The notes under the pieces were generated by a model. It had not been told where the DNA came from. It did not search any database and worked only from the letters and a program-made list of their open reading frames with translations. The translations under genes and the position numbers were made by a program. Of a stretch of DNA of 64,000 bases, positions 55,249 through 62,233 are shown piece after piece (position 1 is the stretch's first letter; each line of letters starts with the position of its first letter). Origin of the DNA: Prochlorococcus sp. AG-347-K22 (lineage in GTDB: Bacteria; Cyanobacteriota; Cyanobacteriia; PCC-6307; Cyanobiaceae). The stretch spans positions 62,001 through 126,000 of the forward strand of contig QCCJ01000001.1 of the NCBI GenBank assembly GCA_003281285.1, given 5' to 3'.

Positions 55249-55521
55249 ATGTATTCGTTGGAACTAAGTCTGAGATATTCGCCTTTTCCACTTTCAATTC
55301 AGAAGAAAGAATTTGATGATGTTAAACGAATTTATGATGAAATAAAAAGTTCTATGAATGAAACTTTAGAATCTTCAAACTTGATCGAATTAAGTTGTGA
55401 CAAAGTGCGAGATAAATTAATTACTGTAAGAGCTAAAGAAATCATTTCTGTTCAGATATATGAAAAATCTTCAGTAGCAGGAGGAGCTAAAAGACCGGGA
55501 TTTTCTCTAGATATAGATTGA
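55249..55521 (+). CDS. UPF0367 family protein
   Basis: A 90-residue protein of a small cyanobacterial family of unknown function (UPF0367), recognised by LELSLRYSPFPLSIQKKEF and the C-terminal ISVQIYEKSSVAGGAKRPGF. I start it at ATG 55249, the start used by homologues I remember. A strong Shine-Dalgarno-like AGGAGG at 55226-55231 is 17 bases away from that ATG but 11 from the TTG at 55243, so the TTG start (two residues longer) is possible. It overlaps the next gene region without a gap. Confidence 0.85.
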   Translation: MYSLELSLRYSPFPLSIQKKEFDDVKRIYDEIKSSMNETLESSNLIELSCDKVRDKLITVRAKEIISVQIYEKSSVAGGAKRPGFSLDID

Positions 55522-55529
55522 TAGAATTA

Positions 55530-56204
55530 ATGCAAGATTCCCTTGAAAATGAAATACCTCATATTAAATTCAAAGATGTTTCTTTTTCATATTGTGGAGA
55601 AAAAGAAAATTTAATTTTTAAATGTAACTTCTCAATAAAAAAACCTGGATTTTGGATGGTCGTAGGTAAAAACGGGAGCGGAAAAAGTACTCTTTTAAAA
55701 TTAATTAATGGAATAATCAAACCTAAAAATGGTTTTATTGATTCTAATGCAAATATCGGCATGGTGTTTCAAAACCCTGATCATCAAATATTGATGCCAA
55801 ATTGCAGGAGTGAGCTTCTGATTAATATTAATCAGAATATAAGTCAAAATGAAATTAATAAAAAAATTGAATATGCACTTGATCAGGTAGGAATGACTGG
55901 TTTTGAAAAAAGGCCAGTTCATACTTTGAGCGGTGGACAAAAACAACGCTTAACTATTGCATGCGCTCTGATTAGTAATAGAAATTTTATTCTTTTAGAT
56001 GAGCCTACAGCGTTACTTGATCAAACCAGCCAATTAAAAGTTTTACAAACTATTAAAAATCTTACAAGTGACAATAAAAAACCTTTATCAGCTTTGTGGA
56101 TTACTCATCGTTATGAAGAATTAACTTATGCTGATGCAGTAGCAGAGTTGAAAAATGGTTTTTTATCTAGCTGGCAAGAACCATCAAAATTTCAATATAA
56201 TTAA
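55530..56204 (+). CDS. ECF-type / CbiO-like ABC transporter ATPase
   Basis: A 224-residue ABC ATPase. Walker A is GKNGSGKSTLLKLINGI, the Q-loop MVFQNPDHQILMP is the wording typical of energy-coupling-factor and cobalt/vitamin importers, the signature is LSGGQKQRLTIACAL and Walker B is FILLDEPTALLD. No membrane or substrate subunit is adjacent, so the substrate is unknown. I use ATG 55530; the frame opens at TTG 55518, overlapping the UPF0367 stop. It ends 49 bases before tRNA-Asn. Confidence 0.87.
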   Translation: MQDSLENEIPHIKFKDVSFSYCGEKENLIFKCNFSIKKPGFWMVVGKNGSGKSTLLKLINGIIKPKNGFIDSNANIGMVFQNPDHQILMPNCRSELLININQNISQNEINKKIEYALDQVGMTGFEKRPVHTLSGGQKQRLTIACALISNRNFILLDEPTALLDQTSQLKVLQTIKNLTSDNKKPLSALWITHRYEELTYADAVAELKNGFLSSWQEPSKFQYN

Positions 56205-56253
56205 CTCTTTTACTTGTCATAAGGTACTTTAAAGAGCTAAATTCATTCTATAT

Positions 56254-56325
<72 letters not shown>

Positions 56326-56350
56326 TTCAATTTATAACTCAACTAACTGC

Positions 56351-56379
56351 AAGAGACTTCAATAGAGGTCTTTTTTTTT
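56351..56379 (+). terminator. Intrinsic terminator after tRNA-Asn
   Basis: A 10-bp stem, AAGAGACTTC with GAGGTCTTTT (two G-T pairs), and a 4-base loop AATA, followed by a T run. It can end the tRNA transcript and insulate the restriction gene from it. By the island model it came with the element. Confidence 0.65.
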
Positions 56380-56447
56380 ATTTAATCTCACTCACTTGCG
56401 ATAAAATTGACTCTATTGGAAAAGTTTCCCAAAAAGATTTAGAAAAA

Positions 56448-57491
56448 ATGAATCATTCGGTTTTTTTTAATGAATTAATTGAAAAGTTTAATATCTCAAA
56501 CGATCATCCAGTCGTGAAATATTTGTATAAAAAAACTCTTGCTGTTGATAGACAAAGCAAAGCAAGAAGATCTCTAGGTAATTTGTATGCTTTGCAGGTA
56601 CTTGCAGAAGATTATGTAAATGGAATATCAGATGGAAGTCAATTTTCAACATTATTAACAAGAATGAGGCAAAAACCATTTGGTGCAAAATTACAAAATC
56701 ATCCATTGGACAATAGATTGAATGATGAATTTAAGAGACAAATCAAATTAGATGGGGATTTACTTCCAGTGCAAGAGGGACTTTCATACAATCTTAAAAC
56801 TAGACTAATTTCAAAGAAACTTTTAAGTTTTGATTCTTCAGATCCCCTTGAAATTGCAAGTTTCATAGTAAATGTGGTTGATGCTTTCTCGAGGGAAATA
56901 ATATCAGGAGAAAATATATTCCTCGAAAAAATAAAATTTTTAAATTCAAAAGAAGAGATTTTAAAATTTTTGGAGGAAATATTTCAGGTCAACTCAGATG
57001 CAAGACTTTTTGAGATATGTTCTTTTTGTATTCTCAAATATTATTATCAGAATCAATTTATTGAGTGGAAGCAAAACGAAGGGGAAACTATAAAAAGTTA
57101 CTTAAATTTATATAAAACGGGACGTACAAATGCAAACGATGGAGGAATAGATTTCGTTTTGAAACCATTAGGAAGGTTTTTTCAAGTGACTGAGAACCTT
57201 GACTTTAAGAAGTTTTTTTTAGATTTTGAAAAAGTAAATAGAGTCCCTATTACTTTTGTTATCAAGTCAGAAGAAGAGTCTATAGATCTTATAAAGAAAA
57301 TCAAAAAAGATGCTTGTAAAGAATTTGATGAAGAACTTGTGAATATATATATGAATCTTTTTGAACAAGTTTTTACAAATTTAGATTTAAGGCAAATATC
57401 TAATTCCTTGCTAGGCAGTCATTTAATTAGAGAGAATTTTTTAAAAGACCTTGAAAAATATTTTAAAGTTGAATATGGACATTTTGATTAA
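56448..57491 (+). CDS. Putative type II restriction endonuclease
   Basis: A 347-residue protein, starting at ATG 56448; the frame runs back into the tRNA without a better start. I do not recognise a named endonuclease family with certainty. The convergent 4-base overlap with a type II methyltransferase gene makes a restriction role likely. The block NANDGGIDF (residues 229-236) and RFFQVTE (243-249) resembles a PD-(D/E)XK core of Mrr-like spacing, D235 then Q246-x-T248. The usual Lys is Thr at 248, so the metal site is atypical or the true one lies elsewhere. Otherwise it is helical with no signal or membrane segment. Function is inferred from context. Confidence 0.65.
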   Translation: MNHSVFFNELIEKFNISNDHPVVKYLYKKTLAVDRQSKARRSLGNLYALQVLAEDYVNGISDGSQFSTLLTRMRQKPFGAKLQNHPLDNRLNDEFKRQIKLDGDLLPVQEGLSYNLKTRLISKKLLSFDSSDPLEIASFIVNVVDAFSREIISGENIFLEKIKFLNSKEEILKFLEEIFQVNSDARLFEICSFCILKYYYQNQFIEWKQNEGETIKSYLNLYKTGRTNANDGGIDFVLKPLGRFFQVTENLDFKKFFLDFEKVNRVPITFVIKSEEESIDLIKKIKKDACKEFDEELVNIYMNLFEQVFTNLDLRQISNSLLGSHLIRENFLKDLEKYFKVEYGHFD

Positions 57492-58366
57492 TTAAAGAGG
57501 TTAGGCGTATAGGTATTGTCATGATCTTTTTTGGATTTATTACTTGTTTTTCTTTGTTTTACTTTTTCTAATTCTTTTTTACTATATTCAGATTCAAGTT
57601 CTAATCGTCTAATACCTATTTTGATATATTCCTTATTCTTTTCAAAACCAATAAACTTTCTGTCGAGCATCTTGCATGCAAAACCTGTTGTAAAACTCCC
57701 ACTAAAGGGATCAAGGACTAGATCATCTTTGTTTGAAGAAGTTAATATTATTCTCTTAAGGAGTGCGTATGGTTTCTGAGTAGGATGGTTTTCATATTCA
57801 TCCATCTTGAATCTAACTCTTGGAAAATTCCAGACATTTGAGGGTACTTTCTTTGTGTTATATCTTTGTGGTGGAGTTTTTCTGTAGTCAATTAAATTTC
57901 TCTGAGAACCTGTTTTTGCCTCAATAAGTATATCTTTTGAGTTAAATGTGTATTTATTTTTGCTTTTTGTCATATGGAGAATCGGTTCCCACGAAGAACC
58001 AAATTTTGTTTTTGCTTGTACCCCACTACTATCGTAGTGCCATACAATTCTCGCTTGAATATGGAAATATTTACGACAAATTAAATCCATATTCGCAAGA
58101 TTTTGCGTTGAATTCATAAGGTAAATAGAACCATCATCAGTAATCACTCGGTTGATCTCAAAGATCCATTTTTCCATCCAATCTATATAAAAATCCTCTT
58201 CATATTTATCTGAAATGCCGTCAAAATTTTTTCCAATGTTGTAAGGAGGATCAGCAAAAATTAATTGAATTGATTTTTCCGGAACTTGCTTGAAACACTC
58301 CAAAACATCTCCATGAGAGATTTTAAACTTTTTGTTAGAGTACGTTTTTATTTTTTTAACGTCCAC
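57488..58366 (-). CDS. Type II DNA adenine methyltransferase, YhdJ-like (beta class)
   Basis: A 292-residue SAM-dependent DNA methyltransferase. The catalytic motif DPPY is at residues 39-42 (LIFADPPYNIGKNFDG), and the SAM motif is in the C-terminal part (LDPFSGSFTTGFA). That order is the beta class. The wording throughout (YLMNSTQNLANMDL, WHYDSSGVQAKTKFG, KTGSQRNLIDYRKTPP, FKMDEYENHPTQKPYALLK) is very close to what I remember of Escherichia coli YhdJ, which methylates the second A of ATGCAT. ATGCAT is therefore the predicted target, by inference. It should protect host DNA from the convergent endonuclease. The start is GTG 58366. Confidence 0.9.
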   Translation of the reverse strand: MDVKKIKTYSNKKFKISHGDVLECFKQVPEKSIQLIFADPPYNIGKNFDGISDKYEEDFYIDWMEKWIFEINRVITDDGSIYLMNSTQNLANMDLICRKYFHIQARIVWHYDSSGVQAKTKFGSSWEPILHMTKSKNKYTFNSKDILIEAKTGSQRNLIDYRKTPPQRYNTKKVPSNVWNFPRVRFKMDEYENHPTQKPYALLKRIILTSSNKDDLVLDPFSGSFTTGFACKMLDRKFIGFEKNKEYIKIGIRRLELESEYSKKELEKVKQRKTSNKSKKDHDNTYTPNLFN

Positions 58367-58457
58367 AAATATAAATTTAATTTTTAAATATTTCTTATAT
58401 TATCTTTAGTTTTTGCTCATTTTTTAATTTAAAGTTTTTTTTAATACTTTTTCCAAG

Positions 58458-58649
58458 TCACCAGTTTCCTCTTTTTCCACCGATCCATTCATCAATTTGA
58501 TATTTAAGAAAACCAATTCTTTGAGCAGATAATTTATGTTTTGGGGGAAATGTTCTTTTCTCTACTCCACGATTGATAGTGGAAACAGAAATTCCAATTA
58601 GATTTGAGACTTCTTTGATGGTTAAAAAAGGACGATTTTGCGAGTTCAT
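58458..58649 (-). CDS. AlpA-family helix-turn-helix regulator / excisionase-like protein
   Basis: A 63-residue protein with a MerR/AlpA-type winged helix: FLTIKEVSNLIGISVSTINR, then EKRTFPPKHKLSAQRIGFLK and QIDEWIGGKRG. AlpA proteins regulate or direct excision of prophages and islands. It lies 91 bases upstream of the methyltransferase on the same strand and 91 bases inside the distal attachment copy. It may control the methyltransferase, act as excision factor for an integrase encoded elsewhere, or both. No integrase is adjacent. Confidence 0.85.
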   Translation of the reverse strand: MNSQNRPFLTIKEVSNLIGISVSTINRGVEKRTFPPKHKLSAQRIGFLKYQIDEWIGGKRGNW

Positions 58650-58654
58650 GTGCA

Positions 58655-58739
58655 GGTGATATGAAGGTGAAATTATCTTTTTTGACTCAAAATTTATATC
58701 AACTTCAGTCAGGCACTATCACGAAATATCACCCTGACT
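58655..58739. promoter_or_regulatory. TATCAC repeats and inverted repeat between alpA-like gene and distal att copy
   Basis: Three copies of TATCAC(C) occur: inverted GGTGATA at 58655-58661, TATCAC at 58717-58722 and TATCACC at 58727-58733. A 7-bp inverted repeat AGTCAGG (58707-58713) / CCTGACT (58733-58739) brackets two of them and ends one base before the attachment copy. They look like protein-binding arms for the AlpA-like protein or a recombinase and also span its promoter. The 436 bases from 58650 to 59085 contain no gene apart from these sites, the repeats below and a terminator. Confidence 0.5.
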
Positions 58740-58740
58740 T

Positions 58741-58754
58741 CCGCCCGGGGAGTT
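58741..58754 (+). repeat. Distal copy of tRNA-Asn 3' end (attR-like)
   Basis: CCGCCCGGGGAGTT, identical to 56314-56327. Upstream a few further tRNA positions match (ga at 58736-58737, t at 58739) but it is not a tRNA gene. It is taken as the original 3' end of the tRNA, displaced by insertion. Confidence 0.75.
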
Positions 58755-58777
58755 TATAAATACCAAAAAGTTATTCA

Positions 58778-58804
58778 AAGTCACTCTAAAAAGGTGACTT
58801 TTTT
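58778..58804 (+). terminator. Intrinsic terminator after the distal tRNA-end copy
   Basis: A perfect 7-bp stem AAGTCAC / GTGACTT with a 9-base loop, followed by TTTTATTT. It sits 24 bases after the displaced tRNA end and is probably the tRNA gene's ancestral terminator. Confidence 0.7.
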
Positions 58805-58874
58805 ATTTCTTTGAACACTTTTTTGTCAAATAGTGGTTATCCGAAGATGTAATCAAGTATATTTGTAATACTAT

Positions 58875-58897
58875 TAAGAACAGTATATAGAACATTT
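58875..58897 (+). repeat. 23-bp direct repeat, copy 1
   Basis: A 23-base unit, TAAGAACAGTA then TA then TAGAACATTT, that recurs at 58954-58976 with only the two central bases swapped. It contains AGAACA twice, 13 bases apart. It lies in a gene-free stretch just outside the island. Confidence 0.6.
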
Positions 58898-58953
58898 GAA
58901 AATATTCAAATTTAACATAATTAAATCGATTTTAAAATTTAAAAATTGTTTTT

Positions 58954-58976
58954 TAAGAACAGTAATTAGAACATTT
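58954..58976 (+). repeat. 23-bp direct repeat, copy 2
   Basis: The second copy, with AT in place of TA at the centre, 79 bases after the first. The pair could be regulator sites or a remnant of an earlier insertion; nothing proves either. Confidence 0.6.
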
Positions 58977-59085
58977 ACTGAATTCTCCAAAAATGAAAAA
59001 AATAAGCTATTTGATTGATTTTCATTTTTAAAATTAATACATTTTTTGTTTATAGCGTTTGAATTACTCCACAATTCAGCAAATT

Positions 59086-59445
59086 CTAATCATCCCACAT
59101 ATCCTTTTTCTCTTGATCCAAATTATTCCTTTCAAGTAATTCTATTCTTTGCTTCTGAGAATCTATTTCTGTTTCAATCATGCTTTTATCGTCAATATAT
59201 TTTGTTTGTATTTCTAAGATATTTATTTCAAATTGTTCCCCAAAAAAATCTGACATTTCTTTCCATGCTTCCAATTCCTCTTCTTTGCCAATAGTATCGT
59301 TTATCTGATGAGAAATAATTTCTAATACATATTGTTTAAGTTCTTGATGACTCATCGATTCAACTTTTTTTTGAATGTAAAGTTCTTTAAGAGTTTCTAG
59401 TTGTTTTTTTGATAAATCAGAAAAGATAATAGACTTCTTTTTCAT
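59086..59445 (-). CDS. Hypothetical coiled-coil protein near the island
   Basis: A 119-residue, charged, helical protein, rich in Glu and Lys. KKQLETLKELYIQKKVESMS and SMIETEIDSQKQRIELLERN suggest coiled coil. It has no known domain. I start it at ATG 59445; a GTG two codons upstream (59451) is an alternative. It lies outside the second attachment copy, with gene-free DNA on both sides, so it may be a remnant of an older accessory insertion. Confidence 0.6.
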   Translation of the reverse strand: MKKKSIIFSDLSKKQLETLKELYIQKKVESMSHQELKQYVLEIISHQINDTIGKEEELEAWKEMSDFFGEQFEINILEIQTKYIDDKSMIETEIDSQKQRIELLERNNLDQEKKDMWDD

Positions 59446-59848
59446 AGACACTTAAATTTTTTTTAATATAGACAAAATTATGAATTTAAACATTTTATAG
59501 AAATTAAAAATTTTAAACTTAGTTAATTCTTATTTAAAAATGGAAAATCTCCATTTAATTCAATTTTTCTAAACCTTTTAATGGCAATCTGAATTAGATA
59601 TTCTTTCAATTTGAACCATTATTTATTTCTAATAATCCTTTGATTATTAAGAAAAAGTAAATAGAATCGAAAGAAATTCTAAAATTTCAACTTTTTAAAA
59701 ATTTGCAATTTTTATTTAATCCATTGCTATCACTAAGTTATTTGGTAAATCTAATTGATAAAAATGTTTACAGTAATTCAGCAATCTTTATAAATTCTTG
59801 AGAGAATCATAATACTAAAAATTAATTTTTATTTAATAGTTCATAAAT
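59446..59848. other. Gene-free AT-rich spacer upstream of rpaA
   Basis: About 400 bases without a convincing ORF. It holds a 7-bp hairpin (AATAATC/GATTATT, 59631-59648) not followed by a T run, and AT-rich stretches that must include the rpaA promoter. I see no tRNA, repeat or conserved RNA structure. Confidence 0.5.
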
Positions 59849-60631
59849 ATGAAAATTTCAATCCTTTTAATTGAAGACGATCGTGATATGCGTGATTTGG
59901 TAGCTAGGCATTTAGAACATTCTGGTTTCGATGTCCAAAAAGCTGAAGATGGAATTAAAGGTCAAGCATTAGCTCTTCAGTATTCACCAGATTTAATACT
60001 TTTAGATTTAATGCTACCAAGTGTTGATGGTTTAACTTTATGCCAACGACTAAGAAGAGATGAAAGAACATCAAACATACCAATTTTGATGATAACTGCG
60101 TTAGGCGGCCTTAAAGATAAAGTTACTGGGTTTAATTCTGGAGCAGATGATTACATTACTAAACCATTCGATTTAGAAGAATTATATGTACGCATAAAAG
60201 CTTTATTAAGAAGAACCAACAGAGCACAATTAAATTCTAGTAACCAGCAAGAAATATTAAATTATGGTCCTTTAACTCTTGTTCCAGAAAGATTTGAAGC
60301 TATGTGGTTTGAATCTCCTGTTAGGTTAACGCATCTTGAATTTGAACTTCTTCATTGTCTTTTGCAGAGACATGGCCAAACCGTATCTCCAGCATTAATT
60401 CTTAAAGAAGTTTGGGGATATGAACCTGATGATGATATTGAGACAATAAGAGTTCACATTAGACACTTACGCACTAAACTTGAACCTGATCCTCGTAAAC
60501 CTATTTATATAAAAACCGTATACGGTGCTGGATATTGTCTTGAATTACCCATTGGTTCTCAAGTGGAAACTGCTAGGCAAGAGTTCATTCAAGCAAGAAA
60601 TCCTAACTTAATAAATTCTGCAGTAGATTAA
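59849..60631 (+). CDS. rpaA: OmpR-family response regulator RpaA
   Basis: A 260-residue two-component regulator. The receiver has the acidic pocket LLIEDDRDM, the phospho-Asp in [13 protein letters not shown] and the Lys in [12 protein letters not shown]. The C-terminal winged helix has [20 protein letters not shown] and [20 protein letters not shown]. The wording [16 protein letters not shown], typical of RpaA rather than RpaB, supports this gene name. RpaA takes the circadian output from SasA and sets day/night transcription in cyanobacteria. The upstream spacer is about 400 bases. Confidence 0.9.
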   Translation: MKISILLIEDDRDMRDLVARHLEHSGFDVQKAEDGIKGQALALQYSPDLILLDLMLPSVDGLTLCQRLRRDERTSNIPILMITALGGLKDKVTGFNSGADDYITKPFDLEELYVRIKALLRRTNRAQLNSSNQQEILNYGPLTLVPERFEAMWFESPVRLTHLEFELLHCLLQRHGQTVSPALILKEVWGYEPDDDIETIRVHIRHLRTKLEPDPRKPIYIKTVYGAGYCLELPIGSQVETARQEFIQARNPNLINSAVD

Positions 60632-60635
60632 TTTC

Positions 60636-61598
60636 TCATATATCTTCCATTGAAATTTTTAAAAAAGCTATTTCCCAGGCCAACCTAGGTTGAATGTTTT
60701 TTCTTAACAGGTATTTTAAATTTTCAAGTTTTTTAACTAAACCTATATTTTTTGTTTTTCTCCACCAAATTGTTTGAATTAAATTTACTAAACAAATCTG
60801 TTGAAAAATTTCAAATTTTTCAGATATTAGTTTAGATATTTCTAATATTTCCAGATTATTTTGAATTGGAGAATCCAATTTACTTATAATTTCATCTGAA
60901 AAATCATTCCAAATTTCAATATTTTTCAATAATTGATTTGGAGATCCATTTGCAGAGTTTATTAAATCTTCAAATTTTAATTTAGTATTTATCTTTAATT
61001 TAGAAGTATTTAAATATTCTTTTAAAATTGACTTTATTTGTTTACTAGAAAAAGATCGAAATCTGACGATTTGGCATCTTGAGATGATTGTATCTAAGAG
61101 AAGGTTTAATTTAGATGTTAGTAAAATAAAAATGCCATTACTAGGTTCTTCTAAGGTTTTTAAAAGGCAATTTGAGGCTGCTTCGTTTAATAGGTGTGCA
61201 TCAATAATCAACACAATTTTTTTTTCTGAGTTTATTGATTTTTGACTAAGAAAAGTTTTGATATTGCGTATTTGAGCAATTTTAATAATCTCAGATCCAT
61301 TTTTTATTGTTTTTTCAAGATCGTAACTTCCTAAACTTTTTGTTGCCAAAAGAGAATCAGGTTCAATAATTAAAAAATCAGGATGGTTATTGTTTGTAAT
61401 TCTCTCTTCAACATTTTCGCTTTGTGAAGACTGTTTGAAAATATCTTTTATAAATTTAAGAGCAGTTTGCTTTTTGCCTAATCCTTCAGCACCATAAAAT
61501 ATATAACCATTTGCCAATGATTTGTTTTTAATTATGTTCTTAAGAAAGCTATTGACTTCTTCATTCAAGAAAAAATTATTTTTTTCAACTTCAATCAT
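60636..61598 (-). CDS. holB: DNA polymerase III subunit delta prime
   Basis: A 320-residue clamp-loader subunit. The P-loop remnant is [18 protein letters not shown], the sensor region [21 protein letters not shown] and the SRC motif [14 protein letters not shown] are diagnostic of the delta-prime/gamma group. The C-terminal helical domain has low conservation. It overlaps tmk by 4 bases, an order common in bacteria. Confidence 0.9.
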   Translation of the reverse strand: MIEVEKNNFFLNEEVNSFLKNIIKNKSLANGYIFYGAEGLGKKQTALKFIKDIFKQSSQSENVEERITNNNHPDFLIIEPDSLLATKSLGSYDLEKTIKNGSEIIKIAQIRNIKTFLSQKSINSEKKIVLIIDAHLLNEAASNCLLKTLEEPSNGIFILLTSKLNLLLDTIISRCQIVRFRSFSSKQIKSILKEYLNTSKLKINTKLKFEDLINSANGSPNQLLKNIEIWNDFSDEIISKLDSPIQNNLEILEISKLISEKFEIFQQICLVNLIQTIWWRKTKNIGLVKKLENLKYLLRKNIQPRLAWEIAFLKISMEDI

Positions 61599-62233
61599 TT
61601 GTTATGAGAAAAATTTTTTAGCAAAGTCTCTTTAATTTGATTAGAAATAGTCTTAATATTTTGTGAAGCAGATATTACTTTCCAGTTTTTTTGTTTGGCA
61701 ATTAATTTGAAGCCTTCATTTACTTTTTCTAAAAATCTAATACCTTCTGATTCTATTCTGTCTGGAATTTCATTTTTTCTTCGTAATATGCTCTCTTCTG
61801 GAGAAATTTCTAAGAAGAAAGTGAGATCTGGAGATGCTCCTTGACACACAATAGATTCAATATTTTTAATTATTTCTAAATTTATATTTCTTCCATAACC
61901 TTGATAAGCAAGTGTGGAATCGGAAAATCTATCACTTATTACCCAATCATTGTTATTTAAAGCAGGTGAAATAATTTTGGAAACGTGTTCAGCTCTATCC
62001 GCTGAATAAAGCAATAATTCTGTAAGAGATGAAGGCTTATTATTTTCATTATTATCAAGAATCAGCCCTCTAAGTTTTTTTCCTAAAAGACTGCCTCCAG
62101 GCTCTCTTGTTGTGATTAATTTAGACCCTTTCTTTATTAGACCACTATTAGGAAGCCATTTAGATAGTTCATCTATTTGGGTAGTTTTACCACATCCATC
62201 AATACCCTCAATAACGATAAATTTTCCTTTCAT
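61595..62233 (-). CDS. tmk: Thymidylate kinase
   Basis: A 212-residue kinase that makes dTDP from dTMP. The P-loop is [17 protein letters not shown], the substrate site [16 protein letters not shown] and the lid region [15 protein letters not shown] are present. The length is normal. It is directly downstream of the P-type ATPase gene (stop and start adjacent) and overlaps holB by 4 bases, so the three may be one transcript. Confidence 0.96.
   Translation of the reverse strand: MKGKFIVIEGIDGCGKTTQIDELSKWLPNSGLIKKGSKLITTREPGGSLLGKKLRGLILDNNENNKPSSLTELLLYSADRAEHVSKIISPALNNNDWVISDRFSDSTLAYQGYGRNINLEIIKNIESIVCQGASPDLTFFLEISPEESILRRKNEIPDRIESEGIRFLEKVNEGFKLIAKQKNWKVISASQNIKTISNQIKETLLKNFSHNK

Larger units (their letters stand above)
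56326..58754. mobile_element. tRNA-Asn-associated mini genomic island (restriction-modification cargo, no integrase)
   Basis: About 2.4 kb between two 14-bp copies of the tRNA-Asn 3' end. It contains a putative restriction endonuclease gene (plus), a convergent adenine methyltransferase gene (minus) and an AlpA-like regulator (minus). No tyrosine or serine recombinase, replication or capsid gene is present. Each tRNA-end copy is followed by its own intrinsic terminator, which fits insertion at the tRNA with the element supplying a new 3' end and pushing the old one away. It may be a decayed or satellite element mobilised in trans. Borders are inferred from the repeats. Confidence 0.7.

Noticed and set aside
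58720..58754. A second tRNA gene at the distal tRNA-like sequence
   Set aside because: Only the last 14 bases match; there is no D-arm, anticodon arm or full acceptor.
59631..59648. 7-bp hairpin AATAATC/GATTATT before rpaA
   Set aside because: AT-only stems are frequent by chance at this composition, and no T run follows on either strand.
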